Assembly (NCBI GenBank): GCA_034180415.1
Contig: JAXFOK010000010.1
Coordinates: 5,013-69,012, forward strand
Length of the DNA stretch: 64,000 nucleotides
DNA from: CAKMMH01 sp927798255
GTDB lineage: Bacteria; Bdellovibrionota_C; UBA2361; CAKMMH01
Reading direction: 5' to 3'
The position numbers were made by a program, and so were the translations under genes. This document shows positions 36,625 through 46,561 of the stretch, one piece after another (positions within the stretch are counted from its first letter, which is position 1; each line of letters starts with the position of its first letter). The notes under the pieces are model-generated. The model did not search any database. It saw only the letters and a program-made list of their open reading frames with translations, and was not told the origin of the DNA.

Positions 36625-38079
36625 TTATCTTAAATATTCTTCAGCACGTCTGCAAATTTCTCTTGCATAATCTGTCCAAACCCCCTGTCCCCAGTATCTA
36701 AAGCAACTTGTTTGGGCGCACATTAAATAAAAAAGAGCCTTTGCATATCTTTCGTCTTTTGATGAAACATTATTTTGAAGTATTTTTCCATTAAATAAAA
36801 CACTTACCTTTTCCATAGGCTTTAACACATTTTCATAACCTTGAACCCATGAAATATTATTTGTCCAGCTTCCACCTTCCATATTGAATCTATAGTCTTT
36901 CTTTGGAAGTTCTGCGATAACTTCTTTTAATTTTTCAGGACCGTCTCCTATATTATAATTATCCCAAAGCATTTTTTGATGCATAGGTTGAATTTTAGGT
37001 AAATCTTCTTCTCTAATTCCAGCGTTAAAAAAGTGTCCTAAATATTCACTTCCATTCATTAAAACTACATCTGAATCTTTTGTTAAAGATGAAGAAACTT
37101 CTTTAAATTTTGGTGGAAACTCGTTCATCATAACTCCCCCATTTTCTCCGTCTGCAATTTGATTTACACACATAGGGATATTTTTTCCAGCAAAATCTAT
37201 GTGAGATAAACTTTGTGCTTCATAAAAAGGCTGCATTTGTGCAACAAGTTTTGTGTCACTTCCTTGAGTCTTAATTAAAGCTACGATATTTACCTCTTCA
37301 CCATTTGAATTTTTACAAACAAGTAAATGAGGAAGATGTTTTTGCTTTAAGCCTTCGCCATTTAAAAGCTCAACCGTGTGTTCCTGAACAAGAAGCCATT
37401 TAAATCCACATTCCTTTAATGCTTTTACATATTCATAAGCAGTATCGGGGTGGTTTGGAAGTGCCATTTCTGATGGTGAAAATCCTTGTACTCTAGCTAA
37501 TGCATCAAGTCCAAAAATTGAAGCAAAATATTGTTGCCAAGCTTTTATATGAAGCTTGTAATCTTGCATCGGAGTTGATGGCGCTACTGCATGTCCCCAG
37601 GGACAACCAAGCCATTCAATATATCTATTGTAACGATTATCACAAGTTATAGTTTTTAGTGCATCAATTACATCATTAGCTCCCATATTACGAAGTCCAT
37701 AAAGAAGCTCACCTGTATATTCAAGCATACAGCGAGGTTCTTTTCCTTGATTTGCAAGTTCTCGAATAAATTCTCCCATACGTTTATAGCACCAAAGAAA
37801 TACAGGAGCGTTGTGATTATCTCCTATTCCTAGATTATCCATCATATATTTTAAATTACTTATAAGTTCTGCTGTTTGTAAATCATATCCACCTGCCGGA
37901 ATTAGTGGTTGATGGCAATGAAGAGCGATACTGCAAGCAGACCTTATTTTTGAAAAGTTGTAAGGTGATGTTTCAAAATAATAATTTTTATTTTTATTTT
38001 GTTCTATTACTTCTTCAACTTCTTTTTCAAAACCTGAAACAGTTGGAAGGTTAAATTGGTATTCTGGTATTTGTGTCAT
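36625..38079 (-). CDS. Glycoside hydrolase family 57 protein
   Basis: The 484-residue protein has ALHCHQPLIPAGG near residue 52, DNHNAPVFLWCYKRM, MLEYTGELLYGL, WLGCPWGHAVAPSTP and a late FRYWGQGVWTDYA. These are the signature blocks of the GH57-like clade seen in cyanobacteria and deltaproteobacteria. GH57 enzymes act on alpha-glucans such as glycogen with retaining chemistry. The natural substrate is unknown. It has a GAGGA ribosome-binding site and stands as a single gene, divergent from the methyltransferase. Confidence 0.88.
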   Translation of the reverse strand: MTQIPEYQFNLPTVSGFEKEVEEVIEQNKNKNYYFETSPYNFSKIRSACSIALHCHQPLIPAGGYDLQTAELISNLKYMMDNLGIGDNHNAPVFLWCYKRMGEFIRELANQGKEPRCMLEYTGELLYGLRNMGANDVIDALKTITCDNRYNRYIEWLGCPWGHAVAPSTPMQDYKLHIKAWQQYFASIFGLDALARVQGFSPSEMALPNHPDTAYEYVKALKECGFKWLLVQEHTVELLNGEGLKQKHLPHLLVCKNSNGEEVNIVALIKTQGSDTKLVAQMQPFYEAQSLSHIDFAGKNIPMCVNQIADGENGGVMMNEFPPKFKEVSSSLTKDSDVVLMNGSEYLGHFFNAGIREEDLPKIQPMHQKMLWDNYNIGDGPEKLKEVIAELPKKDYRFNMEGGSWTNNISWVQGYENVLKPMEKVSVLFNGKILQNNVSSKDERYAKALFYLMCAQTSCFRYWGQGVWTDYAREICRRAEEYLR

Positions 38080-38157
38080 AGCTACTTTTCCTCTGTATTA
38101 TAGTTAGTTAATTTATTATAATCTATTAACTTTAATATCGTAAGGGAGTAAAAATAA

Positions 38158-39189
38158 ATGAACAGTATTTTATTATTTGCCGCAGACTGTTTAAAAGGCA
38201 CAAAAGATTTAGCACAAGCCGAAATTCTAAAATTAGGAAAAGATACTCAAATTTTTGAAAGTGAAAGCGATGAGTTAATAATTTTTAGTGCAAGTGAAGA
38301 TTATAACAAGTTAAAAACATTAAAAAAAATGGTAAATATTTATTATTTATTATGTTTTCCAGCAAAAGGCCCAGGGAATTTATTAAATATTAAATATATG
38401 TCAGAAATTTGTCTTCATATTCAAAAAGCTTCAAAAAATTCACTAGATTTTAAACCTAAAACTTTTAAGATTAGTGCCGCTGGGAGTGATTCTCAGACAT
38501 TTAAAGAAATAATTTCCAAAATTACTCATTTTACAGGTTTAACTTATGATAAAAAAAATGGTGATATGCTTTTAAGATTTAGAAAATCACCAAATAAACA
38601 AATTGATGCTTGGGAAGTTTTTGTGAGACTTTCATCTCGTCCCTTAAGTCAACGAAATTGGAAAACAAAAAATTTTGTAGGTGCATTAAATCCTATTTTA
38701 GCAAATATTTTGTATGATTTAGCTCGTCCTAAAAAGGGCGATAATTTGTTAAATGTGATGTGTGGTTCAGGGACAATATTAATTGAAGCTTCGGAAAGAA
38801 AAAAATTAAATAGAATTGTTGGAATTGATAATAATGAAAATGTATTAAAAATATGTAAGGAACATGTAGATAATTCAAAGCATAGTGAAATTGAAATTTA
38901 TAATATGGATGCTACAAGTTTAACTTTTAAAGATAACGAGTTTGATTTAGCGCTTTCAGATCTTCCTTGGGGTGAAAATATAGGAAATATAAAGGATAAT
39001 TTTAAATTATATCAAGATACACTAAGAGAGCTTTTAAGAGTGGTAAAACAAGAGGGAAATTTAGGACTAATTACACAAGATATTAAAAACTTAGAGCTAG
39101 TTATTAAGTCTTTAAATTTAAAAGTAATTGAAAAACGAAAAGTATATCAAGGAGGATTTTATCCTTACATAGTTATAATAAAGATATGA
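38158..39189 (+). CDS. THUMP-domain RNA (guanine-N2) methyltransferase
   Basis: The 343-residue protein starts with a THUMP RNA-binding domain (about 1-155) and continues as a Rossmann methyltransferase with LLNVMCGSGTILIEA (SAM binding) and ALSDLPWGENIG. The (D/N)LPWG form of motif IV marks the UPF0020 group, which makes m2G in tRNA or rRNA (Trm14/TrmN, RlmL-like). GGGAG precedes the ATG. Single gene closed by a terminator at 39215. Confidence 0.87.
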   Translation: MNSILLFAADCLKGTKDLAQAEILKLGKDTQIFESESDELIIFSASEDYNKLKTLKKMVNIYYLLCFPAKGPGNLLNIKYMSEICLHIQKASKNSLDFKPKTFKISAAGSDSQTFKEIISKITHFTGLTYDKKNGDMLLRFRKSPNKQIDAWEVFVRLSSRPLSQRNWKTKNFVGALNPILANILYDLARPKKGDNLLNVMCGSGTILIEASERKKLNRIVGIDNNENVLKICKEHVDNSKHSEIEIYNMDATSLTFKDNEFDLALSDLPWGENIGNIKDNFKLYQDTLRELLRVVKQEGNLGLITQDIKNLELVIKSLNLKVIEKRKVYQGGFYPYIVIIKI

Positions 39190-39214
39190 AAATATTTTTA
39201 GTTGACTACAAATG

Positions 39215-39258
39215 AAAAAAGCATCAAAGATAAATTTCTCTGATGCTTTTTATTTTTG
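39215..39258 (+). terminator. Terminator after the THUMP methyltransferase
   Basis: AAAAAAGCATCAAAGA pairs with TCTCTGATGCTTTTT (one mismatch) around a short loop and is followed by ATTTTT. It begins 26 bases after the stop codon. Confidence 0.8.
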
Positions 39259-39353
39259 CTTAAGTGGGGGCTTTTTATTTTTTGCTTGTGGGGGTTTTAA
39301 ATATGAGTTTAAAAATCTTTTACTATTTCTCCTTTTCTTTATTTGTTCATTAT

Positions 39354-39686
39354 TTAATTTAATTCTTGTTCTTTTTGTTTTCCAAATACAACTGTGTTGC
39401 ATTTAACTTCTAATCCTGCATCTTTTGATAAAATCTCAGAAATAAAAATTCCTGGCTCAAAAGAACGTCTCTTTAAAATCTCTACATTATCTGCTTCAGG
39501 TACGACCATCTTAGCTTTAATTGAAAAGTTAATTTCAACTTCTAAACAGTCATCTTTTTGATCTAAAAATTTTGTTATCATGCCATATATAGGATATGTA
39601 TTACCAACCTCAACATCTTGGCTACGAACTTCAATATTGTTTTCTTCTAATCCATCTTTTAACGCTAATAAGTTTTTTAATGTCAT
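39354..39686 (-). CDS. Unknown small cytoplasmic protein
   Basis: This 110-residue acidic protein shows no membrane segment. I chose ATG 39686 because AGAGAGG lies just upstream; the frame extends further 5' to 39722 without a good site. The predicted strands and an ending rich in Glu/Gln give no family clue. It lies alone upstream of mnmE, with 190 bases of AT-rich sequence between. Confidence 0.65.
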   Translation of the reverse strand: MTLKNLLALKDGLEENNIEVRSQDVEVGNTYPIYGMITKFLDQKDDCLEVEINFSIKAKMVVPEADNVEILKRRSFEPGIFISEILSKDAGLEVKCNTVVFGKQKEQELN

Positions 39687-39879
39687 GTTAACCTCTCTTA
39701 TAAAAAAAATTTTTAAACTCATTTGATTTAAGTAAAAATAGAATCCTGTTTTATGAAGTTTTGTTTCAGTTTATTTAAGGTTTATTATATAACTATCTAA
39801 AAATATTATATTATTTCTAGTTTACATATTTTTGTTTTGATTCATAACTAAGGGAACAAGCTCATTTCACACTGAGATT

Positions 39880-41241
39880 TTATTTTCCAATACAAAATTT
39901 TGAAAAGATTTTTCCTAAAATATCCTCTGTATAGGTTTTTCCAATAATCTCCTCTAAGGCATTTAAAGCAATTCTTAGCTCAGAACTTATTATTTCTAAA
40001 GGAAGATTATCATTAATTGCATTAGAGCAAGAAGATAATGCATCATACGCTTTTTTTAAACATGATAAATGTCTTTCATTTGTTACGACAACCGAGGCTT
40101 CGCTTGCTACATATCTAGACTTAACTTCTTTTTCTAACTCATTTAGTAAAACATCAATATTTTGATTTTTTAATGCAGAAATTTTTATAACTTTTTCATC
40201 TTTTACAAAATCTAACTTAACATCCGAAACATCAATCTTATTTTGTATAATCCAAAAATTTTTTCCTTGCTCCTTTAAAAAATTATATAGTTTTTTACTT
40301 TCTTCAATTGAATCTTTACTTATTATTAATAAAATTAAATTTGCCCAGTCAATTTTTTTCTTTGCTAAATCAATCCCTATCCTTTCAACTTCACTGTCTG
40401 TTTTACAAATCCCTGCTGTGTCACAAAAAATAAACTCTAACCCATTTATAGTTGCATGCTCTTCAATTAAATCTCTCGTTGTTCCTGAAATATCTGTAAC
40501 AATTGCTCTCTCTTTATTTAACAATTTATTTAATAAACTACTTTTTCCAACATTAGGAATTCCTAAAATTAAAACTCTAAATCCATCTCTAACACATGCA
40601 CCGTAATTAAACGTATTAATATAATTTTTTATAATCTTATTTGAATTATTTAAATCATTCTTTATTTTTTCTAAAGAGCTTGGACTAATATCCTCTTCTG
40701 GAAAATCAATATTTGCTTCAAGCTCTGCTAAAATATCCCTTAAAGGACCACCTATTTTACTTATGGCATTTGAAAATTTACCTTCCAAATTCTCATTAGA
40801 AAGCTTTAATGCTTCATCAGCATTAGATAAAATAACATCATTAACAGCTTCTGCTTGAACTAAGTCTAATTTTCCATTTAAGAAAGCACGCTTAGTGAAT
40901 TCTCCTGGCCCAGCAGGATCAACTCCAAGCTCATAAAGAACACTTAAAATATTTTTTACAATTAATGGATTCCCGTGAACACTAATCTCTGCAACATCCT
41001 CTCCAGTGTAACTATACGGAGCATTATAAAAAACGATAACCCCACTATCTATCTTATCTAGATTTCTTGGATTAATGATTTTTCCATAAGTTGCAACACG
41101 TTTATTATCGATAGGCGATTCCTTAGAAACAAATATTTTTTTAATAACATTTTTAGTTTCTGGTCCACTAACTCTAATAACACATATACCAGACGGTATG
41201 ACTTTAGTTGCAGGCGCTGTTATCGTTTTAAAATCTTGCAT
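39880..41241 (-). CDS. mnmE: tRNA modification GTPase MnmE
   Basis: The 453-residue protein has the N-terminal folate-binding domain (CVIRVSGPET, GPGEFTKRAFLNGKLDL). The G domain has GIPNVGKSSLLN, DISGTTRD, DTAGIC and NKID, and the C-terminus ends FCIGK with the catalytic Cys. With MnmG it makes the cmnm5 modification of wobble uridine. mnmG is not in the window. It follows yidC by 18 bases on the same strand, the order often found near bacterial origins. Confidence 0.96.
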   Translation of the reverse strand: MQDFKTITAPATKVIPSGICVIRVSGPETKNVIKKIFVSKESPIDNKRVATYGKIINPRNLDKIDSGVIVFYNAPYSYTGEDVAEISVHGNPLIVKNILSVLYELGVDPAGPGEFTKRAFLNGKLDLVQAEAVNDVILSNADEALKLSNENLEGKFSNAISKIGGPLRDILAELEANIDFPEEDISPSSLEKIKNDLNNSNKIIKNYINTFNYGACVRDGFRVLILGIPNVGKSSLLNKLLNKERAIVTDISGTTRDLIEEHATINGLEFIFCDTAGICKTDSEVERIGIDLAKKKIDWANLILLIISKDSIEESKKLYNFLKEQGKNFWIIQNKIDVSDVKLDFVKDEKVIKISALKNQNIDVLLNELEKEVKSRYVASEASVVVTNERHLSCLKKAYDALSSCSNAINDNLPLEIISSELRIALNALEEIIGKTYTEDILGKIFSKFCIGK

Positions 41242-41259
41242 ATTGTATACTTTAAGAAT

Positions 41260-43026
41260 TTATAAAAGTGTTAAAATATACGCTAGCCCATAAATTACAG
41301 CACTACCTATTAATGTTCCCTTTAATGGTGAAATCTTATCACCTTCTGCTTTTAATACTTTTTGTTGAACAATAGAAATCAAATTATTTGTTAACCAATA
41401 TAATACTAAACCAGATGGAAATGGACTAACTATAAAAATTACAGTAAATATAATAGGCGTTATAAGCATTGCTTTTCTTTGCGCTGGATCACCAACTGTT
41501 GGTGTAGTTAATTGTTGAATAAACATACTTAACCCCATAAGTAATATCATCACGGGGACACCAATACCAAATACATGCAACTCCTCTTTTACAGATAAGT
41601 CAGTAATCCATAAAGCAAAAGGAGCTTGTCTAATATCTATAGAATTAAGTAAAGCTGAATATAAGCCAAAAAATACTGGTATTTGAATAAATATTGGAAT
41701 GCAACCACTTAATGGATTAACATTATATTTCTTATAAAGCTCCATCGTCTGTCTTTGCATTTCAGCTGGATCTTTTCCATACTTATTCCTAAGCTCTTGC
41801 ATTTTAGGTTGCAAGTCTGACATCTTCTTCATTGATTTTATGCTAGTTGATGTCAAAGGTAAAAATAATAATTTAATAACTAAAGTTAATAGAATAATCG
41901 CTAAACCATAATTTCCTAAAATTTTGTAAAAGAATTTTAAAACACTATGTAACGGAGCTGCAATAAATGTGAAAAATCCAAAATTAATACTTTTCTCAAG
42001 ACTATATCCTTCACTAACTAATATGTCCTTATCTCTTGGGCCTGCGTAAACCCTAATATTTCTAGACTCGGAAGATAATTTTCCCTGCAAAACTAAATTG
42101 CCATTTACAACTCCATAACGAGTATTATTACCCGTAGCTTGAGGAATAAGAATATTTGCAAAATATTTATAACCAGCACTTAGCCATATATTATCACCTA
42201 GATCAACAATAGGTGCATAATCACTTGGTAATTTATAAGAGTTTATGCTATCAACATTTGTTTTTTTATCTCTTAATAAATATAAAATTGAAAACTCATT
42301 ATAACGATCTACATCAATATTATTTAAAGCATTATTCCATTCTATCCAAGCATTATCCGTATTTGACAATGTAGGAAAAGATACATCAAAAAGATATGAA
42401 TCAGTTTTTAGTGTTATAACTTTCTTTAAATTATCAGCATCAGAAGTTAACACGATTTGTGCATCACCTTGGATCTCAAAAGTATTTTCATCAATTTTAT
42501 TAACATTATTACTATTAAGACTAAAACTATATTTTACTAAATCATCTCTTTTTCCATTATCATAAATTAACGCTAATGGATATAAACCATTTGGTTTTAC
42601 ATCTATAAGCTCAACAAGCTCTTGAGAATCTACTGCCTTGTGATACTTTCTTAATTTATATGATATAATCCTTCCGCCAAGTTCTGAAATTTCGATTTCG
42701 GCAACATTTGTAATAAACTTCTTTGAAGCTTCGCGCAACTCTTCTAATGTTGGAATACGTTGTTTTTCAACATTATTGTTAACCTGAACTAGATTTGAGT
42801 TACTGTTAGCATTATTGTTATTAACATTATTAATATTTAAATTTTGATTTGCCACTTGATTATTTGCTACATTTGCTTGATTAACACCTGCTTGATTCGT
42901 AGCTTGAACATTATTTAAATTTTGATTATTAACAATTGGCTTAGGCACAAACATATTCATATACATTACGGTAACAATAACGCTTAAAACTATGGCCATT
43001 GCTAATCTTTTCGAATTATCATTCAT
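41260..43026 (-). CDS. yidC: Membrane protein insertase YidC
   Basis: The 588-residue Gram-negative type has one N-terminal transmembrane helix, a low-complexity Asn/Gln/Val linker (about 30-90), a large periplasmic beta domain, and the Oxa1 core starting near residue 365 (GNYGLAIILLTLVIKLLFLP, KYNVNPLSGCIPIFIQIPVF). It inserts membrane proteins alone or with SecYEG. The long Asn-rich linker resembles that in other proteins of this genome. It probably forms a yidC-mnmE operon. Confidence 0.96.
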   Translation of the reverse strand: MNDNSKRLAMAIVLSVIVTVMYMNMFVPKPIVNNQNLNNVQATNQAGVNQANVANNQVANQNLNINNVNNNNANSNSNLVQVNNNVEKQRIPTLEELREASKKFITNVAEIEISELGGRIISYKLRKYHKAVDSQELVELIDVKPNGLYPLALIYDNGKRDDLVKYSFSLNSNNVNKIDENTFEIQGDAQIVLTSDADNLKKVITLKTDSYLFDVSFPTLSNTDNAWIEWNNALNNIDVDRYNEFSILYLLRDKKTNVDSINSYKLPSDYAPIVDLGDNIWLSAGYKYFANILIPQATGNNTRYGVVNGNLVLQGKLSSESRNIRVYAGPRDKDILVSEGYSLEKSINFGFFTFIAAPLHSVLKFFYKILGNYGLAIILLTLVIKLLFLPLTSTSIKSMKKMSDLQPKMQELRNKYGKDPAEMQRQTMELYKKYNVNPLSGCIPIFIQIPVFFGLYSALLNSIDIRQAPFALWITDLSVKEELHVFGIGVPVMILLMGLSMFIQQLTTPTVGDPAQRKAMLITPIIFTVIFIVSPFPSGLVLYWLTNNLISIVQQKVLKAEGDKISPLKGTLIGSAVIYGLAYILTLL

Positions 43027-43135
43027 AATATAAATATCCTATCAAAAATATTAAAAAATCTTTCTTGGGTAATATTAAAAATCTATTAATACATAAGTGT
43101 ATAAAATAACATAATTTTTTACGATCTTCCAATAG

Positions 43136-43789
43136 TTAAAAGACAAGTTTTAGTACAAAATGCATAATTGGTAAAATAATCTTGGAAAAACAATTACTAA
43201 AAACAAATAATAACAAGATTATAAAACCATATTTCTCTGTTTTTGAGTAGTAAAAAGCAAACTTTCTAGGAAGCAGCGCATTAACGACTCTCCCTCCATC
43301 TAAAGGAAGGATTGGAATTAAATTAAATACCATAAGAATAACATTTATAACAACTGCTGTTTGAAAATAAGGGATAATAAATGATGATACTATTTCAAAT
43401 AAGTAATAATCCCAAAACATATTTAAGACTACAATTATTTTTAATAAAATATAAGAAATTATAGCCAGAAATAAGTTTACAAGAGGCCCGGCAAGTGCAA
43501 CTATCCCCATTCCCTTCCTTGGAGATTTAAAATACATTGGATTAATCGGAACAGGTTTTGCGCCTCCTATAATAAATGGTGAATGTACTAGAATTAACAT
43601 AAGTGGAAATAGGATAGTCATGTATAAGTCAATATGAACTATAGGATTTAAACTAAGCCTACCTAATCTTTTAGCAGTATTATCACCTAATTTTAATGCC
43701 ACAAATCCATGAGCTATTTCATGCAAAATAACACTAATAAGAAGAGGAATTAAAAAAATTGACAATTCATAAATCTTATTTAAACTCAT
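43136..43789 (-). CDS. Site-2-type membrane metalloprotease (M50)
   Basis: The 217-residue polytopic protein has SVILHEIAHGFVALKLGDNT (HExxH) near residue 21, GRLSLNPIVHID, KPVPINPMYF and a late NLIPILPLDGGRVVNALLP with the third zinc ligand Asp. This is the short, PDZ-less M50 subgroup (YwhC-like). It cuts peptides within membranes, but the target is unknown. It lies 110 bases before yidC in the same direction. Confidence 0.9.
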   Translation of the reverse strand: MSLNKIYELSIFLIPLLISVILHEIAHGFVALKLGDNTAKRLGRLSLNPIVHIDLYMTILFPLMLILVHSPFIIGGAKPVPINPMYFKSPRKGMGIVALAGPLVNLFLAIISYILLKIIVVLNMFWDYYLFEIVSSFIIPYFQTAVVINVILMVFNLIPILPLDGGRVVNALLPRKFAFYYSKTEKYGFIILLLFVFSNCFSKIILPIMHFVLKLVF

Positions 43790-43859
43790 AGTTAAAAAGT
43801 TTATTTAATATTTTTTAATATGACAAGAATATTGTAATTTTTTATTTTATGAGTTTTAT

Positions 43860-45845
43860 ATGCATTTAAATAAAGAGCGTTTGTTATCACTTCTTTGTAT
43901 TGTTTTAGTAACTACTGTATCCTTTTTCACATATTTTCATAACAGAGATTCTTACAATAAATTTATCTGGGATGAACATTATCATGTTGCAAGCGCACAA
44001 AAATACATAAATCATATAGTTTTTATGGAACCCCACCCACCTTTTGGAAAAATGCTCATAGCTTGGGGAGAACAACTTCTTAAATATAATGACAAAAACG
44101 ATCAATTATTAAAAAAAATGAAAGCAGATGGCGCTGATTTACCTCAAAAATTTTCTTTTGCAGGTTACAGATTTTTTCCAATGCTCCTTGCGTGGCTTCT
44201 TGCCCCCCTTCTCTTTTTAGTCTTTAAAAACATTACAAAAAGTAAGCTTTTAGCTTTTTGCTTCTCTTTGTTTTATGCATTTGATAATGCTATGATTATT
44301 CATTTTAGAGCCGCAATGTTAGACTCTACATTGCTATTTTTTATGACTCTAAATTTGTATTTGTGTCTTCTTATAAGAGATAAAATCATTACTAGTTCTT
44401 CTAATAGTAGTTTCACCAAAGGCAACATCAGTATAATAATTTTTACAATATTACTAGGCGTAAGTTTTGCCTTAATACTTACTACAAAAGTTACAGGACT
44501 TATAAATATTATTTTCCCTATTTATTTAATTTTCTTAGGATATAAACATAAGTTTAACTTTTTAAAATATATTCTAATCTTTTTAATATCTTTCTTTATT
44601 ACTTACTTTACCGTTTGGGAATATCATTTTGCAAATGGTACAAAAATCATATCTTCCCTTGATGCAAAAGGTTATTTTATTAAAAATAATGAAAAGATAA
44701 AAAATATATTAGATAACAAGCAGGGAGCTAAGTTAGCCAATTTTTTTACAATGTTTAAACACAATGCATTTGGTTTTGTAAAACAATATGAAGCAGGTGT
44801 TCCAAAACTTAATTTATGTTCTGAAAAAGAAAACGGAAGTCCTTTTTATATGTGGCCCGTTGGAGCTCGAGCAATTCAATACGTTCAAAGCACTCAAAAT
44901 CAAAAAACCAAGTATTTATACCTTCAATCAAACCCTGTTGTTTGGGCTATAGGACTTATCGGTATTATTATTGGCGTTAGCATTTTAATAATTTCTTGTT
45001 TTGATAAATTACAAATTATAGATGATAATGATAAAGATGTTTTTATCGTTTTATTGTTATCCTATCTTGGTTATATGTCGGCAATAGGATTAATTAATAG
45101 AGTAATGTATTTATATCATTACTTCCCTGCTTTATTATTTTCACTATTTATCGCTGCAATGCTTATTAAAAATATTAATAAAATCTTTTGCTTTAAAGTA
45201 TCAAAGATTTTTAAAATTTCATTAATTAGTTTTTTATGCATATTATCAATTATAGCATTTTTTATATACTCACCTCTTACTTACTATAAAGAAATACCTA
45301 CTAATGATATAAGTAAATTAGCTCTTAACCCTGCATGGGATTTAAAATGTCCTGGCTGCGAAAGAACAAACCATCTAGCAAACCCAATCGAAAGAAAAGC
45401 AAGTGATAGGGTGTTTGAAGTTAATTTACAAATTGATGATGTCGATTCCTTTTATGTTCAACAAGATTGGGGAGAACCAAAAATTGGAAAAAGTGTTGTC
45501 GACAAGGAAGTTTTGTTAAATAACAAAAAATTTGGACGCATTTTTGGATTACATGCAAACTCTAAAGTTAAATACAGATTAAAAGGACGCTATAAATCTT
45601 TTTCAATAGGCGCTGGACTTCCCGATTATTTACAAAAAGAAGACGGCGAACTAGGAAGTGTTATTTTTAAAATTTTAGGCGATGGCAGGGTTTTGTGGCA
45701 ATCTAATATAATGAAATCTGGAGATAAGGCAGCATTTGCAAATGTTAATGTTAGTAATATAAACATATTAGAGATTGTTATGGAAGGAACTGGTGATGGT
45801 ATAAATTTTGACCACGGTGTTTGGGTAGACCCTAAATTATTCTAA
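43860..45845 (+). CDS. PMT-type mannosyltransferase with C-terminal NPCBM domain
   Basis: The 661-residue protein begins with a GT39 region: FIWDEHYHVASAQKYI with the expected catalytic Asp-Glu, and HPPFGKMLIAWGEQLL. About ten transmembrane helices follow to residue 490. After a short stretch with a CPGC motif, the last 115 residues (FGRIFGLHANSKVKYRLKGR, ISVIFKILGDG-like block, EGTGDGINFDHGVWVDP) match an NPCBM carbohydrate-binding module. It probably transfers mannose to proteins from a lipid carrier while the extracytoplasmic module binds glycans. The fusion is unusual. Confidence 0.85.
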   Translation: MHLNKERLLSLLCIVLVTTVSFFTYFHNRDSYNKFIWDEHYHVASAQKYINHIVFMEPHPPFGKMLIAWGEQLLKYNDKNDQLLKKMKADGADLPQKFSFAGYRFFPMLLAWLLAPLLFLVFKNITKSKLLAFCFSLFYAFDNAMIIHFRAAMLDSTLLFFMTLNLYLCLLIRDKIITSSSNSSFTKGNISIIIFTILLGVSFALILTTKVTGLINIIFPIYLIFLGYKHKFNFLKYILIFLISFFITYFTVWEYHFANGTKIISSLDAKGYFIKNNEKIKNILDNKQGAKLANFFTMFKHNAFGFVKQYEAGVPKLNLCSEKENGSPFYMWPVGARAIQYVQSTQNQKTKYLYLQSNPVVWAIGLIGIIIGVSILIISCFDKLQIIDDNDKDVFIVLLLSYLGYMSAIGLINRVMYLYHYFPALLFSLFIAAMLIKNINKIFCFKVSKIFKISLISFLCILSIIAFFIYSPLTYYKEIPTNDISKLALNPAWDLKCPGCERTNHLANPIERKASDRVFEVNLQIDDVDSFYVQQDWGEPKIGKSVVDKEVLLNNKKFGRIFGLHANSKVKYRLKGRYKSFSIGAGLPDYLQKEDGELGSVIFKILGDGRVLWQSNIMKSGDKAAFANVNVSNINILEIVMEGTGDGINFDHGVWVDPKLF

Positions 45846-45994
45846 AAAATAAATCTTTACTTTTTTAGTAAATAACCTTATCCTAAAGTCTCGATTTTTA
45901 TAGGAGAGATTTCTTCTTAGAGTTTTTCCTACATTAGGTTCAAACGGATGCTTTTGTATCCTTAACATATTTTTCACGAAAGGTTCATATAATA

Positions 45995-46492
45995 ATGGAT
46001 TCTAAAGAGATCTTGGATGCTTATTCCATGTTCGATTTAGATGAGCAAGTATTTCTAGTCCATCTTGCGCGATTTTCAAGAGTTGCGAGTAACCAAGGAA
46101 TTTGCGATGATGTAAGAAAAATACTTTCGCTCATTCGTCGTCTAAGAGGAGTCCTTAACAATGTTAAGCCAAAAAATCTCCAGCCCCCTGCTATCTTGAG
46201 GCATAAGAGGTTTTTATACCTTACAAGTCAAGGACTAAGCACTATCTTAGAGCTCTCCGAGAACAAACTGGTTAAAGCCCTTTTACAAAGTCAGTGCGAC
46301 TTCATTGAATCAGCTTTCTATTGTTTTGATGAGTATGACGACATCTGTATTGATGAGCATGACGACATCGATACTGTTGAAAGCAAAGTAGAAGCCTTTC
46401 TACTTAAAGTTAATGAAATCAATAGCGATGCACAAAAGTACACATTTGCAGATTTTGCAAATGTCATTTGTACTCAATACATAGCTTCCTAG
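45995..46492 (+). CDS. Unknown soluble protein
   Basis: The 165-residue protein is mostly helical by composition, with a strongly acidic segment (DEYDDICIDEHDDIDTVES) near residue 115. An AAGG site lies before the ATG and a strong terminator follows 14 bases after the stop, so it is a single-gene unit. Codon choice is less AT-biased than its neighbours, a possible sign of import. I recognise no family. Confidence 0.65.
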   Translation: MDSKEILDAYSMFDLDEQVFLVHLARFSRVASNQGICDDVRKILSLIRRLRGVLNNVKPKNLQPPAILRHKRFLYLTSQGLSTILELSENKLVKALLQSQCDFIESAFYCFDEYDDICIDEHDDIDTVESKVEAFLLKVNEINSDAQKYTFADFANVICTQYIAS

Positions 46493-46506
46493 ATTTTGTC
46501 GTAATT

Positions 46507-46546
46507 AAGCGTTAAGTCGATTTTTCGACTTGGCGCTTTTTTTTAT
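46507..46546 (+). terminator. Strong terminator
   Basis: AAGCGTTAAGTCGA pairs with TCGACTTGGCGCTT (two G-U pairs) around a 5-base loop, followed by eight Ts. It ends the 165-residue protein gene. Confidence 0.9.
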
Positions 46547-46561
46547 TATCTTTACTATAAA

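Noticed and set aside
39212..39406. 64-codon frame after the THUMP methyltransferase
   Set aside because: It reads through a clear terminator hairpin and overlaps the next gene antisense.
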